Source: an uncultured Bacteroidales bacterium (GTDB taxonomy: Bacteria > Bacteroidota > Bacteroidia > Bacteroidales > Paludibacteraceae). From it: a stretch of 64,000 nucleotides of DNA. Every line of letters starts with the position of its first letter. Within the stretch, counting starts at the first letter, position 1. This document shows positions 51,490 through 60,823 of this stretch, piece after piece. The stretch lies in assembly GCA_946186915.1 (NCBI GenBank), contig CAMHOY010000008.1:35180-99179 (forward strand). The letters run 5' to 3'. The notes below the pieces were generated by a model. It was not told the DNA's origin and ran no database searches. It worked only from the letters and a program-made list of their open reading frames with translations. The translations under genes were made by a program, and so were the position numbers.

Positions 51490-51521
51490 TTTGCGTATGT
51501 CAGGAAAAAGTAGTACTTTTG
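51490..51521 (+). promoter_or_regulatory. ychF: Promoter of ychF
   Basis: TTTGCGTATGTC at 51490, 20-nt spacing, TACTTTTG at 51514-51521; leader about 23 nt. Confidence 0.83.
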
Positions 51522-51550
51522 CAGTCGCAAAAGTTTTTTAAAATACAGAT

Positions 51551-52657
51551 ATGAGTTTACAATGTGGAATAGTAGGGTTGCCGAATGTAGGCAAGAGTAC
51601 CCTCTTTAACTGTCTTAGTAACGCGAAAGCACAGAGCGCTAATTTCCCTTTTTGTACGATTGAGCCGAACGTGGGAGTCATCACAGTCCCTGATGAGCGG
51701 TTGATTAAGTTAGGCGAGATATGCAAACCAGAGCGCGGTGTCATACCTACAACGGTGGAAATAGTTGATATCGCCGGTTTGGTCAAAGGCGCCAGCAAAG
51801 GTGAAGGACTGGGCAATAAGTTCCTTGCGAACATCCGTGAAACGGACGCCATCATCCATGTCCTCCGTTGTTTCGATGATGAGAATGTGGTGCATGTTGA
51901 TGGAACAGTAGATCCAGTGCGTGATAAAGAGATCATCGATGCAGAGTTGCAGTTAAAGGATCTCGAGACCGTAGAGAGCCGAATCCAGAAATGTGAGAAA
52001 GCGGCAAAAGCGGGTGGAGACAAGTTCGCAAAACTCCAATTGGAGGTGTTGGTTAAATACCGCGAAGCACTTTCGCAGGGGAAGAACGCGCGTACTGTGG
52101 AGTTGGAAAACAAGGATCAGGAAGCAGCGGCGCGAGACCTTTTTTTACTGACTAACAAACCCGTGATGTATGTATGCAACGTTGATGAAGCTTCGGCGGT
52201 GACGGGTAACGCGTATGTAGAGAAGGTGAAGGAGGCTGTGAAGGATGAAGATGCACAAGTGTTGGTGTTAGCGGCGAAGATAGAGAGCGAGATCGCAGAA
52301 CTGGAGACCTACGAAGAACGGCAGATGTTTCTCGAAGAGATTGGTTTGCAGGAATCCGGTGTGAACCGGCTCATCAAAGCGGCATATGCATTACTCAACC
52401 TTCGTACGTTCCTTACCGCCGGTAGCGATGAGGTGCGTGCATGGACCTTCAAGGCAGGGGCTAAGGCTCCTCAGTGCGCTGGGGTTATACACACAGATTT
52501 CGAACGTGGATTCATTCGTGCCGAAGTAATCAAATATACCGATTTCATCGCCCTCGGAGGCGAAGCGCAATGCCGTGCCGCCGGAAAGTTGGCTACCGAA
52601 GGAAAGGACTACCTTGTACAAGACGGCGATATAATGCATTTCCTGTTTAATGTATAA
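51551..52657 (+). CDS. ychF: Redox-regulated ATPase/GTPase YchF
   Basis: 368 aa. Obg-related P-loop protein: [29 protein letters not shown], a coiled-coil insertion (~130-190), and the TGS domain with [14 protein letters not shown] and the final [17 protein letters not shown]. Binds ribosomes and prefers ATP in most species. Followed by a period-7 array and the cation exchanger gene. Confidence 0.95.
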   Translation: MSLQCGIVGLPNVGKSTLFNCLSNAKAQSANFPFCTIEPNVGVITVPDERLIKLGEICKPERGVIPTTVEIVDIAGLVKGASKGEGLGNKFLANIRETDAIIHVLRCFDDENVVHVDGTVDPVRDKEIIDAELQLKDLETVESRIQKCEKAAKAGGDKFAKLQLEVLVKYREALSQGKNARTVELENKDQEAAARDLFLLTNKPVMYVCNVDEASAVTGNAYVEKVKEAVKDEDAQVLVLAAKIESEIAELETYEERQMFLEEIGLQESGVNRLIKAAYALLNLRTFLTAGSDEVRAWTFKAGAKAPQCAGVIHTDFERGFIRAEVIKYTDFIALGGEAQCRAAGKLATEGKDYLVQDGDIMHFLFNV

Positions 52658-52702
52658 CGTAATAACGGAATCACGTAATTACGAATAACGAAGAAACGAA
52701 CA
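52656..52702 (+). repeat. Period-7-like repeat between ychF and the exchanger gene
   Basis: Units such as ACGTAAT, ACGAATA and ACGAAGA fill the 46-nt spacer. Confidence 0.6.
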
Positions 52703-52703
52703 A

Positions 52704-53705
52704 ATGGATATTATCAATAACTTGTTAGCGTATGGATGGTGGGTCGGTGCGGCGTTCATCGTCATCGGCTTTGTAGCTTTGGTCAAAGGTGCGGATTGGT
52801 TGGTGGACGGTGCGTCTGCCATCGCTAAACAATTCGGTATTTCAGATCTCGTGATCGGTCTGACCGTAGTGGCCTTTGGTACCTCGATGCCGGAGTTTGT
52901 TGTGAACATGGTGTCTGTGGTGGAAGGTTCTACTGACCTCGCCATCACCAATGTGTTGGGGTCGAACATCATCAATACTTTCGTCATACTCGGTTTGACA
53001 GCCTTGGTCTATCCGATTGCCTCGCAGAAACGGAGTCGTGATTTTGATATCCCGATGTCTATCATCGCCGGTGTGTTGGTGTTGATCTTCGTGGCTATCC
53101 AGTTGCCGTTCGGCGAAGAGACCCGTGGCATAGGCCGTATCGGAGGTGTTGTGTTGTTGCTGCTCTTCGGCTATTTCCTCTATAATACCTTCCGTCATGC
53201 CAAAGATCATCCGGAAGAAAACGAGTTGGCGAATGAAGAGGTGAAAGCAATCCCGACAAGACGTGCGGTGGCACTCATTCTCGGCGGACTCATCGGACTT
53301 TGTGTGGGTGGAGAACTGATTGTGAAGAGCGCGGTGGATATTGCCATGCGCATGGGCGTGAGTGAGGCAATCATCGGTCTGACGATAGTGGCGCTTGGTA
53401 CTTCATTGCCGGAACTGGCAACCTCCGTTATTGCTGCAACGAAGCATAACTCCGATATTGCATTAGGCAACGTCTTCGGATCGAATATCTTCAATGTCTT
53501 CTTCGTGCTTGCAACCAGCGCAATGATAAATCCCTTACCGGCATACGATGGCATCGAACTGGACGCGGTGATGGCAGCCCTCGGAAGCATCATCGTCTGG
53601 ATGGCGGTGAAGACCAACAAAGAACGTGCGGTAAAACGCTGGGCAGGAGCATTGCTGCTACTCGTTTATGCGGGATACCTGACCTATCGGCTAATGTCGC
53701 TATAA
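52704..53705 (+). CDS. Calcium/sodium antiporter (CaCA family)
   Basis: 333 aa, ten helices in two inverted halves. The paired alpha motifs are VVAFGTSMPEFVVNM and IVALGTSLPELATSV, with GSNIINTF and GSNIFNVFF partners. Exchanges Ca2+ for Na+ (or K+/Na+). Ends 7 bp before the convergent glycosyltransferase gene with no terminator seen. Confidence 0.92.
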   Translation: MDIINNLLAYGWWVGAAFIVIGFVALVKGADWLVDGASAIAKQFGISDLVIGLTVVAFGTSMPEFVVNMVSVVEGSTDLAITNVLGSNIINTFVILGLTALVYPIASQKRSRDFDIPMSIIAGVLVLIFVAIQLPFGEETRGIGRIGGVVLLLLFGYFLYNTFRHAKDHPEENELANEEVKAIPTRRAVALILGGLIGLCVGGELIVKSAVDIAMRMGVSEAIIGLTIVALGTSLPELATSVIAATKHNSDIALGNVFGSNIFNVFFVLATSAMINPLPAYDGIELDAVMAALGSIIVWMAVKTNKERAVKRWAGALLLLVYAGYLTYRLMSL

Positions 53706-53712
53706 GAAGCGT

Positions 53713-54507
53713 TTAGACGTGCGCATTGAAGATGCGGCGTTCGTGATCGAAGAGCCAACCCCATTTGTTGAAGTAACGGCACATGTTTCGGATATGAATC
53801 CGGAGCATGTGTTTATTTTTATAGGAATCGCGTGCGTGCGCATGGACGATGGTCCATTCCGGATAATAGAGCGTCAGATAATTGCGGTGAATCGTGCGCG
53901 TGAGATCAATATCTTCAGGATACATAAAATAGCGCTCGTCGAACAGTCCCGCTTCTACAGCCGCTTTGGTGCGGAGGAACATAAAGCATCCGCTCAGGTA
54001 CGGAGCATTGACAGGGCGCGTGAGATCCATATCACGTAATTCGTACCGTTTATTACGGTGCGCTATCAATCTTGCGGGTAAGAAACGACGACCGAAGACA
54101 TCGAATGGAGAGGGAAGGCGTTTGGCTAAATACTGCTGTGTCCCGTCCGGATACACTACTTTCGGCATCATTAGACCTACTTCCGGGTTAGCAAGCATCC
54201 AGTCATGCATCGCATCAATATCTTCCGCTTTTACACGGATATCACTATTCATCACCAGGTGGAAACTGGTTTTATAGTACGCGCTTTCGCGCAAAGCAAT
54301 ATTATGTGCTTTGCCATACCCGAGGTTAGAACCCATATACATATAGCGCAGTTTCTCCGATTTTATCGGGAAATTCTCTTTCTTTTCTTCAGAGTTGTCC
54401 AACAAGTATATCTTGCGTAAGTTTTTCACGCGCAGCAGTTCCTGAACCAAAGGAAGCACTTCTTGCTCCCAGTTCGGATGATAGAGTACGATAGAGATAT
54501 TAAGCAT
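53713..54507 (-). CDS. Glycosyltransferase family 2 (rhamnosyltransferase-like)
   Basis: 264 aa. GT-A fold features: a short N-terminal strand (ISIVLYHPN), LLDNSEE, NLGYGKAHNIAL, NSDIRV as the DXD-like site, and MYPEDIDLTRTIH. Adds one sugar in the surface polysaccharide operon. Last gene of the operon; overlaps the preceding gene by 8 nt. Confidence 0.88.
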   Translation of the reverse strand: MLNISIVLYHPNWEQEVLPLVQELLRVKNLRKIYLLDNSEEKKENFPIKSEKLRYMYMGSNLGYGKAHNIALRESAYYKTSFHLVMNSDIRVKAEDIDAMHDWMLANPEVGLMMPKVVYPDGTQQYLAKRLPSPFDVFGRRFLPARLIAHRNKRYELRDMDLTRPVNAPYLSGCFMFLRTKAAVEAGLFDERYFMYPEDIDLTRTIHRNYLTLYYPEWTIVHAHARDSYKNKHMLRIHIRNMCRYFNKWGWLFDHERRIFNAHV

Positions 54508-55624
54508 TGCCGTAAACAGTTAATAGTAAATATAGTTGGTCTTTGAGGAAATTTTTCTTAATCCATTGATGAGCCGCTTTGCTGTATCGTGCGCGCAACA
54601 CGTCGTCTTGTATCAGCGTGTTGATGGCTTCAGCAAATGCATGTGGGTCGATATTCTCCACTACGATACCTGTTTTCCCGTTTTGATTCACCCACATACT
54701 ACCGGAACCTTCAATGCGGAATGAGACGGCAGGCGCCCCGCAGTATAACGCTTCCGTCAGTGCCACGCCGAAAGCCTCGCGGCGATCAATGGACGGAAAG
54801 GCGAATACGTCCGAGGCGTATAGAAACCGGCGTTTCTCGTCATCGTGCAGTTCTCCGACAAATTGCACTTTGTCGCCATAAGGTGCAGCCAGCTGTTGCC
54901 AATAGGCTGTCTGTTCTCCTGTACCGCCAATCACTACTACGCAAGTGTCGGATAAATAAGGTACGGATTGAAGCAGAATATCCACACCCTTGTACGGCAC
55001 ATGGCGTCCAAGAAAGAAAACAATCTTCTTTTCGGAGAAATGGTCCTTAATCCGTTTAACTGCTTGCTTATCCTCAGGTTGGAATAGCAGTTTAGGTTCA
55101 TGGACAATATTCGGGAGAATATGAATTTTTTCGGAGAACTTGCGCAAAGGCGCAGAATATTCCTTGTATTGAGGGCTGGTAACGAGGATGGCGTCTGCGC
55201 GTTGTAGAATTCGTTGCTCCAACGGGCGGTATAGGCGATAAAGAACCTGTTTGCCTAGGATATCCGAATGCCAGTGGATGATCAATCGAATACCGTCCAG
55301 AGGTATTAACAACAGAAACAAACCGACAAGCGGGTTGGGGAAATGCACATGAATGATGTCCGGCCGGAAAGAACGAATCTCTTGCCGCAAGACCTGCAGA
55401 TAAGAGAAGGAGATCGGCTGCGAAGAGATTGTGAGTGGTGCATTAATACGTACGACTTCCACTCCGTCTTCCGTTGAACGTATCGTACCTGTATGGGTAT
55501 GATTGAAACAAACAACACGCTGCTCATATTTTTCCCTCATCTCTATCACGATAGAGCGCGCTATATCTTCCAATCCTCCGTGATACGGAAAGTAATATTT
55601 CGATATGTGCAGTATTTTTTTCAT
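54500..55624 (-). CDS. Glycosyltransferase family 4
   Basis: 374 aa, GT-B fold. N-terminal KKILHISKYYFPYHGGLEDIAR with the glycine-rich acceptor loop; C-terminal domain with FLGRHVPYKGVDILL and the E-x7-E motif (REAFGVALTEAL). Transfers a nucleotide sugar onto the growing glycan. ATG 55624 lies in the overlap with the upstream gene; the longer open frame is not supported. Confidence 0.9.
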   Translation of the reverse strand: MKKILHISKYYFPYHGGLEDIARSIVIEMREKYEQRVVCFNHTHTGTIRSTEDGVEVVRINAPLTISSQPISFSYLQVLRQEIRSFRPDIIHVHFPNPLVGLFLLLIPLDGIRLIIHWHSDILGKQVLYRLYRPLEQRILQRADAILVTSPQYKEYSAPLRKFSEKIHILPNIVHEPKLLFQPEDKQAVKRIKDHFSEKKIVFFLGRHVPYKGVDILLQSVPYLSDTCVVVIGGTGEQTAYWQQLAAPYGDKVQFVGELHDDEKRRFLYASDVFAFPSIDRREAFGVALTEALYCGAPAVSFRIEGSGSMWVNQNGKTGIVVENIDPHAFAEAINTLIQDDVLRARYSKAAHQWIKKNFLKDQLYLLLTVYGNA

Positions 55625-56658
55625 GCGTCCAAGAGTTGTCGGATGGTGCGTGCCGAAGTGTCCCATGAGAAGAAACGGCATCGCTGTCGCCCTGCTTGAA
55701 TCAATTGTTGCCGTAGTGCTTCATCATGTGTAATGGAGTACATGACGGATTGTATTTCTTCCGTTTTCATCGGGTTAAAATAGCAAGCTGCAGCATCGCA
55801 AACCTCATGAAAGACAGGAATATCGGAGGCCAGGACAGGACACTCCTGCGCCATGGCTTCCAATAGCGGGATGCCGAATCCTTCGTACAGCGACGGATTA
55901 ATATACGCCGTGGCATTACGATAAAGCGTATCCAGTTCATCAGGTTGCATATATCCTAACCATTGTATGCCTTTTGTGTGTGCAAAGGCCTCTAATCCGG
56001 CATCGGCAAAAGAGGCATCGGTAACACCGGCGATGCGTAATTCAAAATCAGCGTCAGGCATTGTGCTATATGCCTCTATCAGACGCCGGATGTTTTTTCT
56101 CGGCATCAGACTTCCAACGGCTAACAAGTACGGCCGTGTTTCTTTGCGCGGAGCAAGAACCGTTGTTCGCGCGGCATTATATACCACCGTGATTTTGTTA
56201 TCAGCAATGTTGTAACAACGCATTATTTCGTGTTTTGAAAACTGACTAACGGTGAGAATGCGCTTTGCCCGTTTGGCTGCCAAAGGAGTCATAATGCGGT
56301 AGTAGAGCGTGTATAGCCATGAATAGGCACGTGGACGTAGCAAATAAGAAATATCGTGAATAGTCATGATGGTATGGTTGTAACCAATCGGTCCGAGACC
56401 GCTCAAGTTCAGCAACGGAAGACCTCTGTAATGGCGATGCATATACCATGGCAATGTCACTTGTTCCCAGAAATGCGAACCCTTTCCACCAATTTTCTCC
56501 ACAGGCAGGTCCTCTATTGCGTACTCAGGTACGATATTCGACGGCGCAAGAATCACATAGCTCACCCCGATTCGCCGTAAAGCACGACAAATCTCGTATG
56601 CGAACCGCTGTACTCCAGTGACGCGTTGTGTTAGGAATCGACCATTGATTACTATCAT
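55621..56658 (-). CDS. Glycosyltransferase, GT1/GT4-like mannosyltransferase type
   Basis: 345 aa, GT-B fold. MIVINGRFLTQRVTGVQRFAYEI start, TIHDISYLLRP, LTVSQFSKHEIM, the nucleotide-sugar site LLAVGSLMPRKNIRRLIEA, and PSLYEGFGIPLLEAMA. Acts in the same polysaccharide operon; start 56658 overlaps the upstream gene by 4 nt. Confidence 0.9.
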   Translation of the reverse strand: MIVINGRFLTQRVTGVQRFAYEICRALRRIGVSYVILAPSNIVPEYAIEDLPVEKIGGKGSHFWEQVTLPWYMHRHYRGLPLLNLSGLGPIGYNHTIMTIHDISYLLRPRAYSWLYTLYYRIMTPLAAKRAKRILTVSQFSKHEIMRCYNIADNKITVVYNAARTTVLAPRKETRPYLLAVGSLMPRKNIRRLIEAYSTMPDADFELRIAGVTDASFADAGLEAFAHTKGIQWLGYMQPDELDTLYRNATAYINPSLYEGFGIPLLEAMAQECPVLASDIPVFHEVCDAAACYFNPMKTEEIQSVMYSITHDEALRQQLIQAGRQRCRFFSWDTSARTIRQLLDA

Positions 56659-57722
56659 GATTGTTGTGTTAGTCGGGATAAGGTTTCTATATATTGTTTT
56701 CCCCAACGTTTGTCCGGTTCGATATAATTGCCTTCGCTCCATTCATTCCAGGATTTCAGCATCACCAGATCATTCTGTTTGCTATCCGCGATATGCCGAA
56801 TTGCTTCGGCATGGGATTTGAATTTCTCCGGTGACGCATGGTTGAGAATGAATGCGCGTGAACCGCTTCGCGGAGAATGATCCCAGTTGGGAAGGAGAGT
56901 CGGGATAACCTCTTCACGTCGCATTATCGGTGTTGCAAATGCACGCATGGCATCGGAGTAATCATAGACGAGTGGTGCTTTACCGCATAGATACCGGAAA
57001 AGATCCGGTAGATGATGCAAGGCGGATCGTATATCCCGTTTGGCATCACCTAAAGGTACTATATTCACTGCGTCAAAACCTAAGTTCAAAACAGCATTCA
57101 CTTGTTTGCTGTATGCTGCGTGCCCAACAAGAAAAAGTCCGTTGAAACCGGCATTTTTTGCCATTTTCTGCCATCGTTCCACCCAGGCTTTCCCATTCGG
57201 GAGGTCCAGCGGACGATAAATTACCATCAGTGGTTTGCCTTGTACGCATATATAGCGTTTGTCGCGCAGAATAGGTAGAATGGCTTCAAAATGCGCCTCA
57301 TCATCTTGTTCCGAGTAGGTCTGCTCTATCAACAGCCGGTCTTGTGCGTGTGTGTCGTCGCGCCAAGTCTTGGCATACCAACTCTCATTTGCCCATGCAA
57401 TACAGAAGGGGAAGTCGGGTTTGCCGCTTTGCAACACCTGTTGTAGCGGTTGTTCCAATAGTTGTTTTCCTCCGAACCAATAGTGCCAGTAGCAGAAGCC
57501 TTCTATACCTGCCTCGCGGGCGAGTTGTGCCTGTCGTTCCCGGACAGCAGAATCCAGCAGGTTGTAATATCCCAATTCACCGGGTTCCACGGGTTGCTGA
57601 TGCCCCGGGAAGAGCGGTTTAGCTGCACGCACAGATTGCCACTCGGTGAAGTCTTTTCCCCACCAAGTATCATTCTCCGGAATGGAGTGGAATTGCGGCA
57701 GATAGTAGGCTATTACTCGCAT
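56655..57722 (-). CDS. WbsX-like glycosyltransferase (GH99-like)
   Basis: 355 aa. Begins VIAYYLPQFHSIPENDTWWG, contains GIEGFCYWHYWFGGKQLLE, CIAWANESW, and a KSWNEWSEGNYIEPD block near the end. This matches the WbsX/GH99-related family common in O-antigen and capsule clusters. Whether it transfers or hydrolyses sugars is not settled from sequence. Confidence 0.85.
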   Translation of the reverse strand: MRVIAYYLPQFHSIPENDTWWGKDFTEWQSVRAAKPLFPGHQQPVEPGELGYYNLLDSAVRERQAQLAREAGIEGFCYWHYWFGGKQLLEQPLQQVLQSGKPDFPFCIAWANESWYAKTWRDDTHAQDRLLIEQTYSEQDDEAHFEAILPILRDKRYICVQGKPLMVIYRPLDLPNGKAWVERWQKMAKNAGFNGLFLVGHAAYSKQVNAVLNLGFDAVNIVPLGDAKRDIRSALHHLPDLFRYLCGKAPLVYDYSDAMRAFATPIMRREEVIPTLLPNWDHSPRSGSRAFILNHASPEKFKSHAEAIRHIADSKQNDLVMLKSWNEWSEGNYIEPDKRWGKQYIETLSRLTQQS

Positions 57723-58828
57723 AAAAGGGTGGCTATTTGGTCATCAAACGATTGATTTTGTACTAATTGCAAAGCTTTCTTCTGCCCGGCTTTTGCAATC
57801 GACAGGCGGTATTCCTCATCCATGCATAACAGCAATAGTTGCTCCAGTTCTTCCGGTCTGTCGGGCGAGAAGAAAAGAGTCTCTTTCCCACCTTCGAGCA
57901 GTTCTGTCATGTATGAACGATTGGTCTGCAGTACGCATACCCCGGCTTGCATGGCCTCGAGAACCACCAAGGGCATTGTCTCACGCCACGAAGGAAGCAC
58001 GAGTATGTCAATATCCTGATAGAACTGCGTTACTTCGGTTGTTTGCGGCAAGATTGTCAGGTCCGGTTCATGCAGATCGGTTATATGTTGGATATAGGTG
58101 TAGTCGCGTTTTCCGGTTGCTCCGCAAAGGCGCAAACGCGTTTTTGGCTCTTTGGTATGGAAGGAAACGAAGGTTTGCAGCAGTAACGGCAAGTTCTTTC
58201 GCTCCTCAAAATGTCCGATGAAACCGATACAAATGCCTTGTTTGGAGATCTGTTTTTCCTCCGGTTTCGGAGTAATCGGTTTGAGGGGATTGTATATGAC
58301 CCGGGCTTTTGATAAGTTGAGATGTAGTGTCTCTTTCCATTCGTTCAATTGGCGTTGCGAGATGAATACCAAGGTGTCAGTATAGGTCACCAAACGTTGG
58401 TAGTACTTTGTTAGTGTAAAATGCCACCCGAAGCGTTCGTCAACGGATTCATGCCAATGCCATATATGTCTTGTATGCGTTTTGCGGGCGAGTTCTGCTC
58501 CTAAGATGGAAACGCACGTGTTCGAGTAAATGGCGGATACCTGTTCCTGTTCAATAAACCTCGCCAGAGATCTTAGGGCACCGAGGTTGTAAAGGCGTAC
58601 CAAATGTGTACGTAGCATGTTGCCGCCTGCCGCCCGATAAGGTAAGGGCAGGATTTGTACTCCGTGTATAGACTTTAAGGCCTTTTCCAGTCCTTCATCC
58701 GGCACAATGGACGGCGCTACAACGGTCACACGTGCTTTGCGTGCGATGCAGGCTTTGACGGCCTGTATCATCACCGTCTCTGCTCCATGCATACTGCGGG
58801 AATGCGATATGAAAAGGATATGACTCAT
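57713..58828 (-). CDS. Glycosyltransferase family 4
   Basis: 371 aa, GT-B fold. N-terminal HILFISHSRSMHGAETVM; C-terminal IGFIGHFEERKNLPLLL, followed by LPSWRETMPLVVLEAMQAG with the E-x7-E pattern. Overlaps the EpsG-like gene by 4 nt and the WbsX gene by 10 nt. Part of the glycan operon. Confidence 0.9.
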   Translation of the reverse strand: MSHILFISHSRSMHGAETVMIQAVKACIARKARVTVVAPSIVPDEGLEKALKSIHGVQILPLPYRAAGGNMLRTHLVRLYNLGALRSLARFIEQEQVSAIYSNTCVSILGAELARKTHTRHIWHWHESVDERFGWHFTLTKYYQRLVTYTDTLVFISQRQLNEWKETLHLNLSKARVIYNPLKPITPKPEEKQISKQGICIGFIGHFEERKNLPLLLQTFVSFHTKEPKTRLRLCGATGKRDYTYIQHITDLHEPDLTILPQTTEVTQFYQDIDILVLPSWRETMPLVVLEAMQAGVCVLQTNRSYMTELLEGGKETLFFSPDRPEELEQLLLLCMDEEYRLSIAKAGQKKALQLVQNQSFDDQIATLLCE

Positions 58829-60006
58829 TGCCGTTCGTCTCTAAAGAAATGTTTACTCTGTTCCAATCGTTGCAGCCCTGAACTCGGTCGTGGGTGCAGG
58901 GTGTAATCGATGCAGTTCTGGTACGGGTTATATGCTGCGGCTTGCGGTTTTTCCAAGAAGATTGCGCGGGAGAAACAGAAGCAGTACACCCCGATTATGA
59001 ACAGTCCGGTCAGTCGTTCCAAGAAGAAAGGAAGAAGTTCTAATAGCATCGGCAGCAAGGCGATGATGCCAATGAAGAAGAACAGCCGCACGCGATTGCT
59101 GACTTCAATCAGTTCGTAGCAGTAATAATACAGCACTATGCTAAGGAAGAAGAGATTTAGCATGATTGTGCCGAAGGGCAGCGTATCCATTTTTTTCTTA
59201 AAGCATAGCACCAAGATACAAATCAGAAGATTTAACATGTATCCTATAGTAATCCCGCGCGCGGTAGCGAACATCGCTTCTTCGGTATATACTTCCGCCT
59301 TATGCGCGTAGTTGTCGCCCAGCCATCCTGCCATAGTGAGGAAAATCGTTTTGATCCAGGGCACCCCAATAGCCATAAGAACTGCTCCTCCACCAATCAC
59401 GATGACATATATCCATGTGGGAATCTTTGTGCGCAGTATAAAATAGAGAGGAATCATCAGAACCGCCACGCGATGGAAAGAACATGCCAGTAGAATAATC
59501 AGCAGATAGGGTATGATTTTCCGTGGTTTAATGTATTGCAGTGCAAAAAAACAAAGAGCCACAGCTGTCGCTTGGCGGATGTATATCATCTCCAGATTGA
59601 AGAATAACAGGCCGAAATAGCAGAGCAAACCTACCGCAGGATACTTGGTGTATTTGGGTAATGCGCATGTAATGAGCGTGATATTTATGCATGCCACTAC
59701 AAAGAACAGATGCTGTACTGTACCTCCGAGTGCTTTGACGGCAGCGCACAGCAGTACAAATCCTTCCTCCACCGGTTGTAGCAGCAGTTCGGACGGTTTG
59801 CCAATGAGGCGGCTGAACGAGGGAAACTCCGCAAAGAGTTGCGTATACACATCCCAGTCGCCCCCCGTCTCAAACCTAAGCCCGGCGATGGCAATCAGCA
59901 GCAACGCAGCAATGCCGCTCAACAATTGTGAGCTGAGTTTATCGTGCATCTGTACATTCAGTACCGCTAACACGAAAAGGATAAGGATGATTATGAGGTA
60001 AAACAT
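58825..60006 (-). CDS. EpsG/Wzy-like polysaccharide polymerase
   Basis: 393 aa, about ten to twelve membrane helices. GLRFETGGDWDVYTQLF near residue 50 is the EpsG signature, followed by RQATAVALCFFALQYIKPR. Polymerises repeat units across the inner membrane. First gene of the operon; ATG 60006 is used because upstream in-frame codons lie in the leader and promoter. No Wzx flippase or chain-length regulator is in this operon. Confidence 0.82.
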   Translation of the reverse strand: MFYLIIILILFVLAVLNVQMHDKLSSQLLSGIAALLLIAIAGLRFETGGDWDVYTQLFAEFPSFSRLIGKPSELLLQPVEEGFVLLCAAVKALGGTVQHLFFVVACINITLITCALPKYTKYPAVGLLCYFGLLFFNLEMIYIRQATAVALCFFALQYIKPRKIIPYLLIILLACSFHRVAVLMIPLYFILRTKIPTWIYVIVIGGGAVLMAIGVPWIKTIFLTMAGWLGDNYAHKAEVYTEEAMFATARGITIGYMLNLLICILVLCFKKKMDTLPFGTIMLNLFFLSIVLYYYCYELIEVSNRVRLFFFIGIIALLPMLLELLPFFLERLTGLFIIGVYCFCFSRAIFLEKPQAAAYNPYQNCIDYTLHPRPSSGLQRLEQSKHFFRDERQ

Positions 60007-60035
60007 CTCTCTCTTGTTGCACGCTTTTCTGCGTG

Positions 60036-60067
60036 CAAAGTTAGTGTTTTTTTTCGATATACACAAA
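60036..60067 (-). promoter_or_regulatory. Promoter of the polysaccharide operon
   Basis: Minus strand TTTG (60067-60064), 20 nt, TAACTTTG (60043-60036). A GCACGC/GCGTGC hairpin lies in the ~25-nt leader. Confidence 0.78.
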
Positions 60068-60103
60068 AAAAAAGTCCAAAACTTGCGTTTTGAACTTCTT
60101 TTT
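60067..60103 (-). terminator. Terminator of rpsP
   Basis: On the minus strand GTTCAAAAC-GCAA-GTTTTGGAC hairpin followed by nine T residues. It touches the next promoter. Confidence 0.88.
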
Positions 60104-60120
60104 CGCCAAAATGGAGTGGC

Positions 60121-60702
60121 TTATGCCTCTGCAGCTTCAGCAGCGGGCTCCTCAGCGGGAGCTTCTTCGCCATTAGCTTCAGCTTCTGCAGCAGCAGCTT
60201 CTTTCGCAGCTTCCTGAGCGGCAGCAGCCAATTCAGCAGCAGCGGCAGCGCGCTTTTCAGCGATAGCAGCAGCTTTTGCTTTGTTGGTCTCCACCTCTTG
60301 AGCGAGGAGAGCCTTTGCAGCAGCAGCTTTCTTGTCAGCCTCAGCAGCGCTGATCTTACCATTCTTAGCATCTTTTTGAGCTTTCCAAGCGTCGAAACGC
60401 TTCTGAGCCTCTTCTTGGCTAAATGCGCCTTTTGCGACACCACCGTTGAGGTGCTTCATCAGCAATACGCCCTCGTTGGAGAGGATGGTACGTACGGTGT
60501 CAGTCGGTTGTGCACCTACGCCTACCCAATACAGAGCGCGATCGAAATTGAGGATCACAGCTGCGGGGTTGGTGTTCGGGTTGAACGAACCGATACGTTC
60601 GATAATTTTGCCGTCACGCGGCGAGCGGCTGTCTGCTACTACGATGTGGTAGAAAGCGTAGTCTTTGTGACCATGACGAGCCAAACGAATCTTTGTTGCC
60701 AT
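60121..60702 (-). CDS. rpsP: 30S ribosomal protein bS16 with long Ala/Glu-rich tail
   Basis: 193 aa. The bS16 core is at residues 1-85 ([32 protein letters not shown]...). The remaining ~105 residues are helical, then almost purely Ala/Glu ([15 protein letters not shown]). E. coli S16 is 82 aa; longer forms occur in Bacteroidota. The tail probably lies outside the ribosome. Monocistronic: own promoter and terminator; rimM and trmD are not next to it. Confidence 0.94.
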   Translation of the reverse strand: MATKIRLARHGHKDYAFYHIVVADSRSPRDGKIIERIGSFNPNTNPAAVILNFDRALYWVGVGAQPTDTVRTILSNEGVLLMKHLNGGVAKGAFSQEEAQKRFDAWKAQKDAKNGKISAAEADKKAAAAKALLAQEVETNKAKAAAIAEKRAAAAAELAAAAQEAAKEAAAAEAEANGEEAPAEEPAAEAAEA

Positions 60703-60762
60703 TTAGACTTTTGTTTTTTTGTGTTAATTAATGTTAACGTGCTTTTTTCACGAAAAAGCGTG

Positions 60763-60794
60763 CAAAAGTACTGCTTTTTTTTGAATTGACCAAA
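60763..60794 (-). promoter_or_regulatory. rpsP: Promoter of rpsP
   Basis: Minus strand TTTG (60794-60791), 20 nt, TACTTTTG (60770-60763). The leader of about 50 nt contains a GCACG/CGTGC-type hairpin. Confidence 0.82.
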
Positions 60795-60823
60795 TAATTT
60801 AGGTAAAAAATGCAATTTTTACC

